Source: JACDHG01 sp963811585 (GTDB lineage Bacteria; Actinomycetota; Actinomycetes; Propionibacteriales; Nocardioidaceae). From it: DNA of 64,000 nt. The notes under the pieces were generated by a model, which worked only from the letters and a program-made list of their open reading frames with translations, did no database searches and had not been told where the DNA came from. Position numbers and translations under genes: made by a program. Below, piece after piece: positions 9,633-18,603 of this stretch; positions within the stretch are counted from its first letter, which is position 1; every line of letters begins with the position of its first letter. The stretch spans positions 248,001-312,000 of the forward strand of contig CAWERR010000009.1 of the NCBI GenBank assembly GCA_963811585.1, read 5' to 3'.

Positions 9633-10730
9633 CTAGCTGGCTGGTTGCTGTGGAGACTGGCCGCCGCGCAGGAAGGACGTGACCAGGCCACCGAGTGTCG
9701 GGAGGTGGTAGCCACCCTCCTGTACGACGACAGTGGGTAAGCCCAGCTCCGCGCAGAGGATCGCCCCGGCGCGGGCATATCCATCAGCGGTAACGAGCAG
9801 CGGGCTCTCCGGGTCGTCGGCGGCAGCGTCGACGCCGAGTGAGACAACCAGGGCTGACGACCCGTGCGCCTGGGCTGTCTCGGCGAGCTGCGCAACCGCA
9901 CGGAGAAACTCCGAGTCACCGGCACCGGGTGCCAGCGGCAGGTTGACCGTCGCACCTTCCCCAGCACCCGTCCCCGACTCCGCAGCATGGCCCACGAAGT
10001 GGGGGAACCAGCCGGCAGCGGGGTCGACGTGCACCGACCCGTAGAGCACGTCTGCACGCGCGTAGAAGATCGCCGCGGTGCCGTTGCCGTGATGGGCGTC
10101 GATGTCGATCACCGCAACCCGTTCGTGGCCCTTCTCGACCAGCGCCTGCGCGGCGATCGCGGCGTTGTTGAGGTAGCAGGAGCCCCCGTACGCAGTGCGC
10201 GTCACGTGGTGCCCAGGTGGTCGGCACAGGGCGTATGCCGCCGGGGTGGTGCCCGCCGTCACCACGTCGACAGCGGTCAATACGCAGTCGGCGGCTGCTG
10301 CCACCGCCAGCCAGGTGCCGGGCCCGACGGTCGTCATCGTGTCGTAGCAGAACGCGCCAGCGCGGGCATGGACTGAGGCGCCCTTCGTGGGTGGGATCGT
10401 GCCGAGCATCGCGGCGGTCGGGAAGACGTAGGGCACGACACGGTCCTGGCCGGGGTCCTCGACGAACCCCGCTGCCACCCATTCGTCGTACACCACCCGG
10501 AGATGGTTGACGAGCTCGGCGCTGTGCACCGCAACGAGCGGGCCGTCGCCGTGACTAGACGCGTCGACGAGCGGATGGCCGGCGGCGACCAGTGAATCGC
10601 GGATCACGGTCACGCGTTCGCTGACCTCGGTGCCCTGCAGCGGAAGTCCTATCCAGACCTCGCGATCGGGTCGGTGGGCAAGAGTCTGCTCGGACCACAC
10701 GACGGGGATGGCTGCCATGACCGTCAGCAT
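9633..10730 (-). CDS. HDAC-family / acetylpolyamine amidohydrolase
   Basis: A zinc-dependent deacetylase-fold hydrolase of 365 residues. The motifs are the tandem-histidine RPPGHH, DIDAHHGNGT with a zinc-binding Asp and His, SLGVDAAADDPESPL with the second zinc Asp, and VQEGGYHLPTLG carrying the transition-state tyrosine. These match bacterial class II HDAC-like proteins and acetylpolyamine amidohydrolases. It would remove acetyl groups from amines or amides. The start may be ATG 10718 (MAAIPVVW), four codons inside the longest frame. It diverges from the S58 peptidase gene, 35 bases away, so the two promoters must overlap. Confidence 0.88.
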   Translation of the reverse strand: MLTVMAAIPVVWSEQTLAHRPDREVWIGLPLQGTEVSERVTVIRDSLVAAGHPLVDASSHGDGPLVAVHSAELVNHLRVVYDEWVAAGFVEDPGQDRVVPYVFPTAAMLGTIPPTKGASVHARAGAFCYDTMTTVGPGTWLAVAAAADCVLTAVDVVTAGTTPAAYALCRPPGHHVTRTAYGGSCYLNNAAIAAQALVEKGHERVAVIDIDAHHGNGTAAIFYARADVLYGSVHVDPAAGWFPHFVGHAAESGTGAGEGATVNLPLAPGAGDSEFLRAVAQLAETAQAHGSSALVVSLGVDAAADDPESPLLVTADGYARAGAILCAELGLPTVVVQEGGYHLPTLGGLVTSFLRGGQSPQQPAS

Positions 10731-10765
10731 GTCAGCAGGGCCCTTGATACGGCAGGATCATTCCC

Positions 10766-11863
10766 ATGCCACGCGCTACTGACTTGGGAATCAGGATCGG
10801 AACCGCTACACCGGGCCCCACAAACTCGATCCTCGACGTCGAAGGCGTCGGGGTCGGCCATGCGACTCTCGTGCGCGACGAGACGGATCCGCCGGCGGGC
10901 AGGGGGATTGCCCGGACCGGCGTGACGGTGATCAGGCTCGCGGACGACCCGTTCCACGACATGTTGGCGGCGGGCGGCGCGATCCTCAACGGTGCTGGCG
11001 AGTGCACGGGTTTCATCACGGCGGGCGAGTGGGGCACCCTAGAGACCCCGATATTTCTCACGTCGACCCTGCAGCTGGGCAGGGTGTATGACGCAGCCTG
11101 CCAGTTGATGCTCGACCGCTTCCCGGAAGCCGCCGAGGACTTCATCATCCCCGTTGTGGCGGAGTGCGACGACTCCTTCCTCAACGACGCGCGGCGGATG
11201 CAGGTGACTCGCGACGACGTCAGCGACGCATGGGAGGACGCGGATGCGTCGGTGGGCGCCTCGCAGCCTCCCGCCGAGGGCGCGGTCGGCTCGGGAACCG
11301 GCATGAGCTGCCTGGGCTTCAAGGGAGGGATCGGCACAGCGTCGCGGACCACGCCGGATGGCCACACCGTCGGGGTCTTGCTGATGACAAACTTTGGGTC
11401 TCGGGCTCAGCTCACCGTGGATGGGGTCCCGGTCGGAATTCTGCTCGGGTCCGAAGCCCAGGTGGAGCAGCAGAGCGCAGGGCGTCCGGCCGGCTCATGC
11501 ATCGGGGTCGTGGTCACGGACGCCCCGGTGGATGGAGCAGCATGCAGCCGGCTGGCCCGGCGGGTGGGGCTCGGCCTGGCCCGCACCGGATCGGTTGCCC
11601 ACCACGGGAGCGGTGAGATCTTCATCGGCTGCTCGACCACGGCCCGACTCCGGCGCGAGGCCACCTCGATGTCGGCGCCGGTGATCCTCGGCCGGGCACT
11701 TGATCCCTTGTTTGCTGCTGTTGTCGAGGCGAGCGAGGAGGCGGTGCTCAACTCGATGCTGATGTCACCCACCGTGACCGGGAGGGCGGGGAACACGAGC
11801 CCTGGTCTACCTGTGGAGCAGGTCGTCGCGCTCCTGCGTCAGCACGGCCGGATCAACTCGTGA
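10766..11863 (+). CDS. P1/S58 family peptidase (DmpA / beta-peptidyl aminopeptidase type)
   Basis: A 365-residue Ntn-fold peptidase that matures by cutting itself before its nucleophile. Family blocks are ITAGEWGTLETPIFLTST, GSGTGMSCLGFKGGIGTASR, VLLMTNFGSRAQLTVDGVPVG and GSCIGVVVTDAPVD. The nucleophile and new N-terminus is predicted to be Ser244 in that last block. Known members release N-terminal D- or L-residues (DmpA) or beta-amino acids (BapA) from peptides and amides. Its stop overlaps the next start (GTGA), so it is coupled to the CocE-type hydrolase. The coupling suggests attack on unusual peptides or amides that ordinary aminopeptidases leave. Confidence 0.9.
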   Translation: MPRATDLGIRIGTATPGPTNSILDVEGVGVGHATLVRDETDPPAGRGIARTGVTVIRLADDPFHDMLAAGGAILNGAGECTGFITAGEWGTLETPIFLTSTLQLGRVYDAACQLMLDRFPEAAEDFIIPVVAECDDSFLNDARRMQVTRDDVSDAWEDADASVGASQPPAEGAVGSGTGMSCLGFKGGIGTASRTTPDGHTVGVLLMTNFGSRAQLTVDGVPVGILLGSEAQVEQQSAGRPAGSCIGVVVTDAPVDGAACSRLARRVGLGLARTGSVAHHGSGEIFIGCSTTARLRREATSMSAPVILGRALDPLFAAVVEASEEAVLNSMLMSPTVTGRAGNTSPGLPVEQVVALLRQHGRINS

Positions 11864-13805
11864 ACGGGCCCGCGCTCGACCCGCGCTGTCGCGAGGTGGC
11901 GATCACGATGGACGACGGGGTGCGGCTGGCTGCAACGCTCTACCTCCCGGACGACAGCGAGGGGCTGCAGCCCTGCATCCTCGAGGCGTTGCCCTACCGC
12001 AAGGACGACCTCACGTCGTCGTACCGCTCCGACTATGTCACTCTCCGCGACGAGTATCGGTATGCCGTCTGTCGCCTGGACCTGCGCGGGACCGGCTCGT
12101 CAGGCGGCGACGCGACCGACGAGTACCCGGTCCGCGAGCAGCAGGACCTGGGTCAGGTGATTGCCTGGCTGGCCGACCAGGCTTGGTGCGATGGGAACGT
12201 CGGCATGTACGGCACGTCGTACTCCGGGTTCAACTCACTGCAGATGGCGTGCGAGCGGCCGGAGCAGCTCAAGGCGATCATCGCGATCTACGGCACGGAC
12301 GACCGCTACACCGACGACGTGCACTACCGCGGCGGCATCCTCAAAGTGCTCGACCTGGTCGACTACTGCCACTACATGACCCCGATGAACGCCCTGCCGC
12401 CAGTGCCATCAGTGTGGGGCGACGGCTGGCGCGAGGAGTGGGTGCGCCGGGTCGAGACCTCTGAGCCGTGGGCGTTGACCTGGCTGCGCGAGCAGCTCGA
12501 CGGGCCGTACTGGCGCCACGGGTCCGTACGGCCGGACTACGAGCGGATCGCCTGCCCGACGATGATCATCGCCGGCTGGGCGGACGGCTACCGCAACAAC
12601 TCCTACCGGCTGATGGAGCGGCTGCGCGCCCAGGACGTCCCGCACCGCTTGCTCGCCGGCCCGTGGGCTCACGCGGGCACTGAGTCGGCCATACCGGGAC
12701 CGCGCATCGATTCGATGCCGGAGATGGTGGCGTGGTGGGACCGCTGGCTGCGCGGGATCGACAACGGCGTCGATGACGGGCTGGCCGACGACCGTCCGTC
12801 GATGACTTGCTTCGTCCGCTCGTCGACCCGGCCGTCGCCGGTGTTGGACGAGTCGCACGGCTTCTGGGTGCGGGAGGAATGGCCGACTCCGCGCATGACG
12901 CCCTCGACGCGACCGCTCGAGGCCAGGCCGCCGTATACCGTCCGGCCCGACGTCGGCGTCGACGCCTGGATCGACTGCGCCGGACACCTGCCCTGGGGGC
13001 TCAGCGCCGACCAGCGGTTCGACGACGCAGCCTCCACCGGGTGGGAGTGGGACGCGGAATCGCTCACTCTGATGGGCCACCCAGTTGCCCGGCTGCAGGT
13101 CTCGGTCGACCAGCCTGCGGCCTACCTCTCGCTCAAACTGTGCGACGTCTTCGCCGACGGCACGTCCGCACTCGTCTCGCGCGGGACGCTCAACCTCGGC
13201 TGCCGCGACGGGCTCGGCGCGAACCATCCGCTCGTGCCGGGCGAGGTGTACGACGTCGAGGTCGAGCTCGAAGCCTGCGCCTACGCGTTCGACGACGGGC
13301 AGCGGATGCGGCTGTCGCTTGCGGGAGCCGACTGGCCAAACACCGCGGCGTCGCCCGGTCCGGTCGTCATCACGGTGCATGGCGGGAGCCTCGAACTCCC
13401 TTGCTGGCAAGGAGATTCACCACATCCGCCGCCGGTGCTGGAACCAGGTCGGAAAGCTCCGAGAGTTCCGACGGCGTTGTTTGGCGGGTCGAGAGGGACG
13501 TGCTGCGTGCCACGACGTCGTGCGTCGTCGACCACGGGTCGACGTACCCGGTGCCTTATGACGGCACCGCCACCGAGCACTACTCCGGACGCGTCAGTGT
13601 CGACACCACGTCGTTCGAGCAGCGCACCTGGGCGGAGACGACCCTCACCGTGCGGTGGCCTGACGCGGCGGTCTCGACAACCGCGACGATGGAGGTGGTG
13701 TTGACAGCCACGACCTACGACGTCGCGATCGACCTCAAGGCACGCGAGGGCACAGAAGTCGTCGGCACCCGGCGATGGCAGCGGCAGATCCCCCGCGCCG
13801 GGTGA
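11860..13805 (+). CDS. CocE/NonD family (S15) hydrolase, one frameshift near 13450
   Basis: An alpha/beta hydrolase of the X-Pro dipeptidyl-peptidase / cocaine-esterase type, about 648 residues after correction. The order is an N-terminal hydrolase domain with nucleophile Ser120 in GMYGTSYSGF, an aspartate in IIAGWADGYRNNSY and a histidine in AGPWAHAG, then a beta-rich PepX_C domain. Near 13450 the conserved reading passes to another frame (from PPPVLEP to SESSDGVVWRVERDVL...TTYDVAIDLKA). One missing base there explains it; otherwise the protein would end in nonsense at 13704. It starts at GTG 11860, overlapping the S58 stop. Acyl-peptide, ester or amide substrates are possible. Confidence 0.87.
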
Positions 13806-13858
13806 GTCCGACCAGGCCGACGCTCTCAGACGGACCCGCCCGTCATAGGTTTTGACCC

Positions 13859-14770
13859 ATGGAGACATCGCTGGCAGGCAAGGTTGCGCTGGTCGCAGGA
13901 GCTACCAGAGGGGCAGGGCGAGGTATCGCGGTGCAGCTCGGTGCTGCCGGCGCGACCGTCTACGTCACCGGGCGAACGAGCGGGTCCCAGCAATCTGAGA
14001 TGAAGCGGCCGGAGACGATCGAGGAGACGGCTGGTCTCGTGGACGAGGCAGGTGGCCACGGGATCGCGGTCCAGGTGGACCATCTCGTGCCCGACGACGT
14101 GCAGGCCCTCGTGGCTCGCATCGAGAGCGAGCAAGGCGGCCTCCATGTCCTCGTGAACAACATCTGGGGCGCCACCACGATGGAGTGGGACAAGGCGGTG
14201 TGGGAATCCGATCTGGACTATGGGCTACACACGTTGCGCCTGGCCGTGGATACGCACGCGATCACCAGCCACTTCGCCATACCCCTGCTGATCAAGACGG
14301 TCGGCGGTCTCGTGGTCGAAATGACTGACGGGACAAACGACTACAACGCGACCCACTACCGAGTCTCCTTCTTCTACGACCTGGCCAAGGCGGCAGTGAG
14401 TCGGATGGCGTTCGCTCTGGCCCACGAACTAGAGCCCCACCAGGCCACCGCCGTGCTCCTCACACCTGGCTGGCTGCGATCCGAGATGATGCTCGAGGCA
14501 TTCGGTGTCACCGAGTCGAGTTGGCACGACGCGACAGAGCGGGTGCCCCATTTCGCCATCTCCGAGAGTCCGGCGTACGTCGGCCGCGCCGTCGCGGCGC
14601 TGGCGCAAGACGCCGACGTGTCCCGCTGGAACGGAAGCTCGCTGTCCAGCGGGCAGCTGGCGAAGACCTACGGGTTCACCGATCTCGACGGCAGTCAGCC
14701 CGATGCCTGGAGGTACATGCGCGAGGTCCAAGACGCGGGTAAACCCGCCGACACCACCGGCTACCGCTGA
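13859..14770 (+). CDS. Short-chain dehydrogenase/reductase (SDR)
   Basis: A 303-residue NAD(P)-dependent oxidoreductase. The nucleotide-binding motif is AGATRGAGRGIAV (a TGxxxGxG variant) near residue 17, followed by TGRTSGS, which suggests NADP preference. LVNNIWGATTMEW is the NNxxG-type segment, and YDLAK supplies the catalytic Tyr-x3-Lys. The C-terminal part is longer than in a classic SDR. ATG 13859 has no clear ribosome site. It follows the S15 gene by about 50 bases on the same strand. The substrate is unknown. Confidence 0.87.
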   Translation: METSLAGKVALVAGATRGAGRGIAVQLGAAGATVYVTGRTSGSQQSEMKRPETIEETAGLVDEAGGHGIAVQVDHLVPDDVQALVARIESEQGGLHVLVNNIWGATTMEWDKAVWESDLDYGLHTLRLAVDTHAITSHFAIPLLIKTVGGLVVEMTDGTNDYNATHYRVSFFYDLAKAAVSRMAFALAHELEPHQATAVLLTPGWLRSEMMLEAFGVTESSWHDATERVPHFAISESPAYVGRAVAALAQDADVSRWNGSSLSSGQLAKTYGFTDLDGSQPDAWRYMREVQDAGKPADTTGYR

Positions 14771-14864
14771 CCAGCTCCCGGCCGGGTCGGGGTCGTTTGG
14801 GCTCGCCTGCAGACATCTCCCTATGCTGCAAGGATTCGGGAAACGTCATCGCCAGGGAGGCACC

Positions 14865-15068
14865 ATGAGCGTCTACAAGATCGTTGAAATCGTCGGCACC
14901 AGCACCTCGTCATGGGAGGACGCCGCGGTCAGTGCAGTGGAAACGGCGAAGCAGACACTGCGCGACCTTCGAGTTGCTGAAGTGGTCGAGCAGGATCTTG
15001 ACCTCAGCGGCGATGCCGTGGTGTTCCGGACGAAGCTGAGCGTGTCGTTCAAGTACCAAGCCGACTGA
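14865..15068 (+). CDS. Dodecin family flavin-binding protein
   Basis: A 67-residue protein beginning MSVYKIVEIVGTSTSSWEDAA after GGGAGG at good spacing. Length, the KxxEixGtS opening, the central VETAKQTLRDLRVAEVVEQDLD helix-strand region and the final KLSVSFKY strand match dodecins. These form hollow dodecamers that store flavin, or CoA in some actinobacteria. It lies among flavin- and iron-dependent oxidases, so a flavin-buffer role is plausible. Confidence 0.9.
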   Translation: MSVYKIVEIVGTSTSSWEDAAVSAVETAKQTLRDLRVAEVVEQDLDLSGDAVVFRTKLSVSFKYQAD

Positions 15069-15091
15069 GCCGACTGACAGCTTCCTGGCGG

Positions 15092-15931
15092 TTACGTCGC
15101 TTTGTGGGCAGTCAGCAACAAGAACTCCCAGTCCATGACCGTCTTCTCGGTGCCCTGGTCGTACCGTCGGGCGAGGTCGGCGAGCTCTTGGTCGAGCGCG
15201 GCAACCTTCTCGGGGTCGTCAGCGATTGCCTTGTAGACAGCGATCGTCGGGCCGTAGCGGGCCTTGAAGTAGTCGCGGAACGCCTCAGGCTGCCCAAACG
15301 CCTCGACTCTTGCCGCCTGGCGGCGCGTCACGACGTCGGTCACTCGGTCGCCGAGCAGTGAGTTGACGTGCTCCTCGCTCCCCCAGAGCGGCGGAGGCTG
15401 CACGCCGGGCGGAGGTGGGGGTGCGTATGGCTTCATCGTCGCGAACATCTGGCCGATGAAGCCCTCGGGCGTCCAGCTCAGCAGGCCGATGGTCCCGCCG
15501 GGGCGGCATACGCGGACCAGTTCGTCGGCACTCGCCTGATGGTGAGGGGCGAACATGACCCCGATGCACGACATCACCGCGTCGAACTCGCCGTCGGCGA
15601 AGGGCAGTGCCTCGGCGTCGGCCTCACGCCACTCCAGCTCGACGCCCTTCTCCTCGGCCTGTCGCCGGCCTGCCTCGAGCAGCTCGGGGGTGAGGTCGGA
15701 GGCGACGACGCTCGCGCCTCTCTGCGCCGCGGGGATCGACGCGTTGCCGGATCCGGCTCCGACGTCGAGCACCCGGTCACCGGGTCCTACACCGACTGCC
15801 TCGACCAGGATCGGGCCCACCGCGCCGACGATCTCGGATGCCACAGCGGGATAGTCGCCAAGCGCCCACATCGAGCGATGCTTGGCTTTCAGGGCGCGGT
15901 CAGCCTCGCCGGAGTCGATCGTGTCGCTCAT
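15092..15931 (-). CDS. SAM-dependent class I methyltransferase
   Basis: A 279-residue methyltransferase. Motif I is VLDVGAGSGNASIPAA; motif II/III is ASDLTPELLEAG; EWREADAEALPFADGEFDAVMSCIGVMFAPHH is the Methyltransf_11/25 core that follows. The start is ATG 15931, preceded by AGGAG; a longer upstream frame lacks a ribosome site. The second half is typical of small-molecule or UbiE-like enzymes, with a Pro-rich loop (YAPPPPPGVQPPP). It precedes no obvious partner gene. In an island that appears to remove N-methyl groups its role is unclear. Confidence 0.85.
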   Translation of the reverse strand: MSDTIDSGEADRALKAKHRSMWALGDYPAVASEIVGAVGPILVEAVGVGPGDRVLDVGAGSGNASIPAAQRGASVVASDLTPELLEAGRRQAEEKGVELEWREADAEALPFADGEFDAVMSCIGVMFAPHHQASADELVRVCRPGGTIGLLSWTPEGFIGQMFATMKPYAPPPPPGVQPPPLWGSEEHVNSLLGDRVTDVVTRRQAARVEAFGQPEAFRDYFKARYGPTIAVYKAIADDPEKVAALDQELADLARRYDQGTEKTVMDWEFLLLTAHKAT

Positions 15932-16105
15932 GGTGGTTCTCCTCTGGAGTCGTCGGGTAGCGGGGTGCGACGAAGAACGTGAACGCTGCCAACGTGGTGC
16001 GCCCACGCTAGCCCTGGTGAGGCCCAGGCGTACAGGAGGAGCAGCCCGCCCGATTGATACATCCGCCGCGCGCCTCGACCGTTTGCCGGCGCGTGTCGGA
16101 AGTCG

Positions 16106-17320
16106 TCAGAGAGCGGGTGCCGGAGACTCGGTCGGTTGGTGGATCGGCAGTCCCCGGTAGGCGCGGGCGATCGTCGTGACGAACATATGGACGGCATCCT
16201 CGTCGGGCCCGAACGGCCCGGGGCGGAAGTGAGGTGACGAGAGACCGCGCTGCACCGACTCGCATGCCTTCCAGTCCTGCTTGTTGGTCAGGTCCCAGAA
16301 CTCCACGGCGTACGTCGGGTCGATCGCCGGTGCATCTCCAGTGTCGGCGAAGTACCACGAGCACTCGACCCAGGTGCGGTCAGGTGCGAGCGGCACGAGC
16401 CGGTGCGCCATCACGTAGTCAGGGTGCGTCGACACGAGGAGGTTCGGCAGCAGGCCTAGGTACTCGATGGCGGTCGCGGAGACGCCGGGTAGTGGGCGGC
16501 CCTTCGACGCACCGGTGATCGACATCGTCTCCATGCCCTCGCGCAGTTCCATCGAGCCGCCGATCCACGCACCGGGAAGGTCATAGTTGTCGCCCGAGCT
16601 AGGAGGCGTGACTTGGCAGAGTTCGGGATGGATGAGTGGGCAGTGGTAGCACTCGTGGTAGTTCTCCGAGATCACCTTCCAGTTCGCAGCAACCTCGTAG
16701 CTATGCCGCTCGCCTAGCACCAGCGACTCGGGTGCATAGGGCGCCACGATCGAGTCGAGCCCTCCGACGTACGTCGTGAAGTCGACGGCCGCCTGATCCT
16801 CCAACGCCGTTGATGCGTGGACGAAGAGCCATCCGTGCCAGCGATGGACTGGCAGCGCGACCAGACCGTGTTCGGTCGTGTCGAAGTCCGGGACGGGTTG
16901 GTAGTGAGGAGCGGTCCGCAGCACGCCGTCAAGGTCGTAGGTCCATGCGTGGTAGGGGCACACGATCGACTGCTTCGTGCTGGTGACTTCCTCGGCGACG
17001 AGCTCGTGCGCCCGGTGACGGCAGGTGTTCGCGAAGGCGCGAACCTCGTCACCGTGCCACGTCAGCAGCACCAGCACGTCACCGACCCGGACCGATCGCT
17101 GGCTGAATGGCCGGTCTGACGACGTGGCCGGCTGCCGCAGGTCCGTCTCCCGTCCGACGCACGTGTAGGTGCCGGCGAACAGGTGGCGCAGCTCCCACGC
17201 GAACACCTCGGGGCTCGTGTAGGCCGCGGCAGGCAACATGCGCGACTGCCCGAACGGCTGCAGCGTGGCATCGAGCCCGTCAAGCTCGAGCGTGACGCGG
17301 TCGTCTGATGTCGTGGTCAT
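16106..17320 (-). CDS. Rieske non-heme iron oxygenase, alpha subunit (GbcA-like), copy 1
   Basis: A 404-residue terminal oxygenase. The Rieske [2Fe-2S] ligands are CRHRAHEL and CPYHAW. The mononuclear iron site is in ENYHECYHCPLIHPEL, with a distal aspartate. The general shape resembles glycine-betaine and stachydrine N-demethylases (GbcA type) more than aromatic-ring enzymes, and the C-terminal half closely resembles the second Rieske protein of the window. No reductase or ferredoxin gene is nearby, so electrons must come from elsewhere. The start ATG 17320 is preceded by GGAAGGA. A perfect 20-bp palindrome (17344-17363) lies 24 bases upstream and probably controls the gene. Confidence 0.87.
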   Translation of the reverse strand: MTTTSDDRVTLELDGLDATLQPFGQSRMLPAAAYTSPEVFAWELRHLFAGTYTCVGRETDLRQPATSSDRPFSQRSVRVGDVLVLLTWHGDEVRAFANTCRHRAHELVAEEVTSTKQSIVCPYHAWTYDLDGVLRTAPHYQPVPDFDTTEHGLVALPVHRWHGWLFVHASTALEDQAAVDFTTYVGGLDSIVAPYAPESLVLGERHSYEVAANWKVISENYHECYHCPLIHPELCQVTPPSSGDNYDLPGAWIGGSMELREGMETMSITGASKGRPLPGVSATAIEYLGLLPNLLVSTHPDYVMAHRLVPLAPDRTWVECSWYFADTGDAPAIDPTYAVEFWDLTNKQDWKACESVQRGLSSPHFRPGPFGPDEDAVHMFVTTIARAYRGLPIHQPTESPAPAL

Positions 17321-17343
17321 CGAGCGTGTTCCTTCCCGACGGT

Positions 17344-17363
17344 TACTGACTCGCGAGTCAGTA
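17344..17363. promoter_or_regulatory. Operator palindrome, copy 1 (ACTGAC-N6-GTCAGT)
   Basis: A 20-bp perfect palindrome centred on ACTGACTCG/CGAGTCAGT, 24 bases before the start of Rieske gene 1. Its size and symmetry suit a TetR dimer. The same motif recurs at 23542 and 29539. Confidence 0.75.
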
Positions 17364-17413
17364 GTGGCCACGCCTAGCCTCCCATGTCCGTGGCCTCAGC
17401 GGAACACGTTTGG

Positions 17414-17884
17414 CTAGGCCGTGAGTGCTGCGACACCACCGGCGAGGGTGCCGAAGCGCACCACTCGGCCGACGAGGCAGGCCACGCAGAAGGCCCAGCA
17501 GCGGATCGTGGAGACCCCGGCGGTGGCGCTGACGAGTGCCAGCGGCGGAATGCCGACGGAGGCGGAGACGGCCACTGCGGCAGGACCGCCGGCCGGGTGC
17601 GAGAGCCACTGCAGCAGGCGCGCGTTGGCGCGCTGTAACCACGCTGGCACCCGAGAGCGTCGCCCGGCGTGGGTGGACCGCCACCGCGTCGCCCCACGTC
17701 GCGACGCGATGAAGATGACGACCTTGCCGACCGTCTGACCGAGGGCGAGGGCGACCACGCAGGCCACGACCACGGCGGGCCGCTGCAAGAGCGAGGACCC
17801 GGCCTGAAAAGCCTCGGCGTTGACCACGGGCAGCAGCGCGGAGACGATGCCCACGCCTGCCGCGGCCAGCACCTCGAGGATCAT
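17414..17884 (-). CDS. Small membrane protein (VTT/DedA-like fold possible)
   Basis: A 156-residue protein starting at ATG 17884, which overlaps the stop of the upstream CDP-alcohol phosphatidyltransferase (ATGA). It has a hydrophobic N-terminal segment (ILEVLAAAGVGIVSALLP), a second (AVVVACVVALALGQTVGKVVIF), a basic loop, and two more near the C-terminus (AVAVSASVGIPPLALVSATAG and CVACLVGRVVRFGTLAGG). The spread resembles small SNARE-associated/VTT membrane proteins, but no defining motif is clear. The overlap suggests a shared role in lipid metabolism (inference). Confidence 0.65.
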   Translation of the reverse strand: MILEVLAAAGVGIVSALLPVVNAEAFQAGSSLLQRPAVVVACVVALALGQTVGKVVIFIASRRGATRWRSTHAGRRSRVPAWLQRANARLLQWLSHPAGGPAAVAVSASVGIPPLALVSATAGVSTIRCWAFCVACLVGRVVRFGTLAGGVAALTA

Positions 17885-18465
17885 GACCAGTCCCGCAGGG
17901 TCAGGACCCGGCGCGCCGACCACGCTTTGAGCACGCACAGACCCACGCCGATGATCAGCGCCACAGCCACCCAGCCCAGGAGCATGGCGAGGACCACCGC
18001 CGACGTGTTGAGCGCCTTGGCCGGCGGCGACCAGTTGAGCCGGTAGACGAGCCGATCAACCAGGTGGAAGTCGTTCGGGCCCTTGATCGGCCAACCGAGG
18101 AACGCCAACGAAAGCACGCAGTCGAGCACCATGAACTGGAGCAGGAACACTGCCATCGGGACGGCGGCGTCTGGTTGGAGGACGAGGAAGGCACCGGCCA
18201 GGACGGCCGTACACGCCCGGTCGCTGAGGATGTCGAGCACAGCGCCGATCCGCGTCTCCTGGCCCAGCCGACGAGCCGACCAGCCGTCGAGCATGTCGCC
18301 GATCCAGTAGGTGGCGTAGGCCACGACGAGCAGCTCGGGCGAGCGTTGCAACAAAGCGGCGATGCCCAGCGCGACCGCGGCGACCGTTCGCACGACCGTG
18401 ACGACGTTAGGTACGGAGCCGATTCTGGAAGCGACTGGGGCGGACTGTTCGAAGGCGAGCGTCAT
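17881..18465 (-). CDS. CDP-alcohol phosphatidyltransferase family protein
   Basis: An integral membrane enzyme that joins a CDP-linked lipid head group or diacylglycerol to an alcohol. The complete catalytic signature DxxDGxxARx8GxxxDxxxD is present (GDMLDGWSARRLGQE...RIGAVLDILSD), so the active site looks intact. Hydrophobic segments flank it. The chosen start, ATG 18465, gives 194 residues and has a weak GTGAAG upstream; a GTG at 18561 would add 32 residues without a ribosome site. It overlaps the small membrane protein that follows. It diverges from the sensor-kinase gene about 140 bases away. The alcohol substrate cannot be read from sequence. Confidence 0.85.
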   Translation of the reverse strand: MTLAFEQSAPVASRIGSVPNVVTVVRTVAAVALGIAALLQRSPELLVVAYATYWIGDMLDGWSARRLGQETRIGAVLDILSDRACTAVLAGAFLVLQPDAAVPMAVFLLQFMVLDCVLSLAFLGWPIKGPNDFHLVDRLVYRLNWSPPAKALNTSAVVLAMLLGWVAVALIIGVGLCVLKAWSARRVLTLRDWS

Positions 18466-18603
18466 ATCTTCACGCTGGGCCGCGAGCCACTCCCTGGGAT
18501 CGACCTGAGGTGCCGTGGCCGCAGCACCACAGTGCTGTTCCTCGGGACGACTCGGTACCACAGGAGGAGGCCTCGATCACCCCACGGACGCCATGATGGG
18601 CAT

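Noticed and set aside
10775..10792. Operator-like ACTGACTTGGGAATCAGG at the S58 start
   Set aside because: The right half-site matches at only four of six bases and lies in codons; treated as chance.
12409..13410. Long minus-strand frame opposite the CocE-type gene
   Set aside because: Arg/Pro/His-rich antisense shadow typical of high-GC genes; the plus-strand hydrolase motifs are unmistakable.
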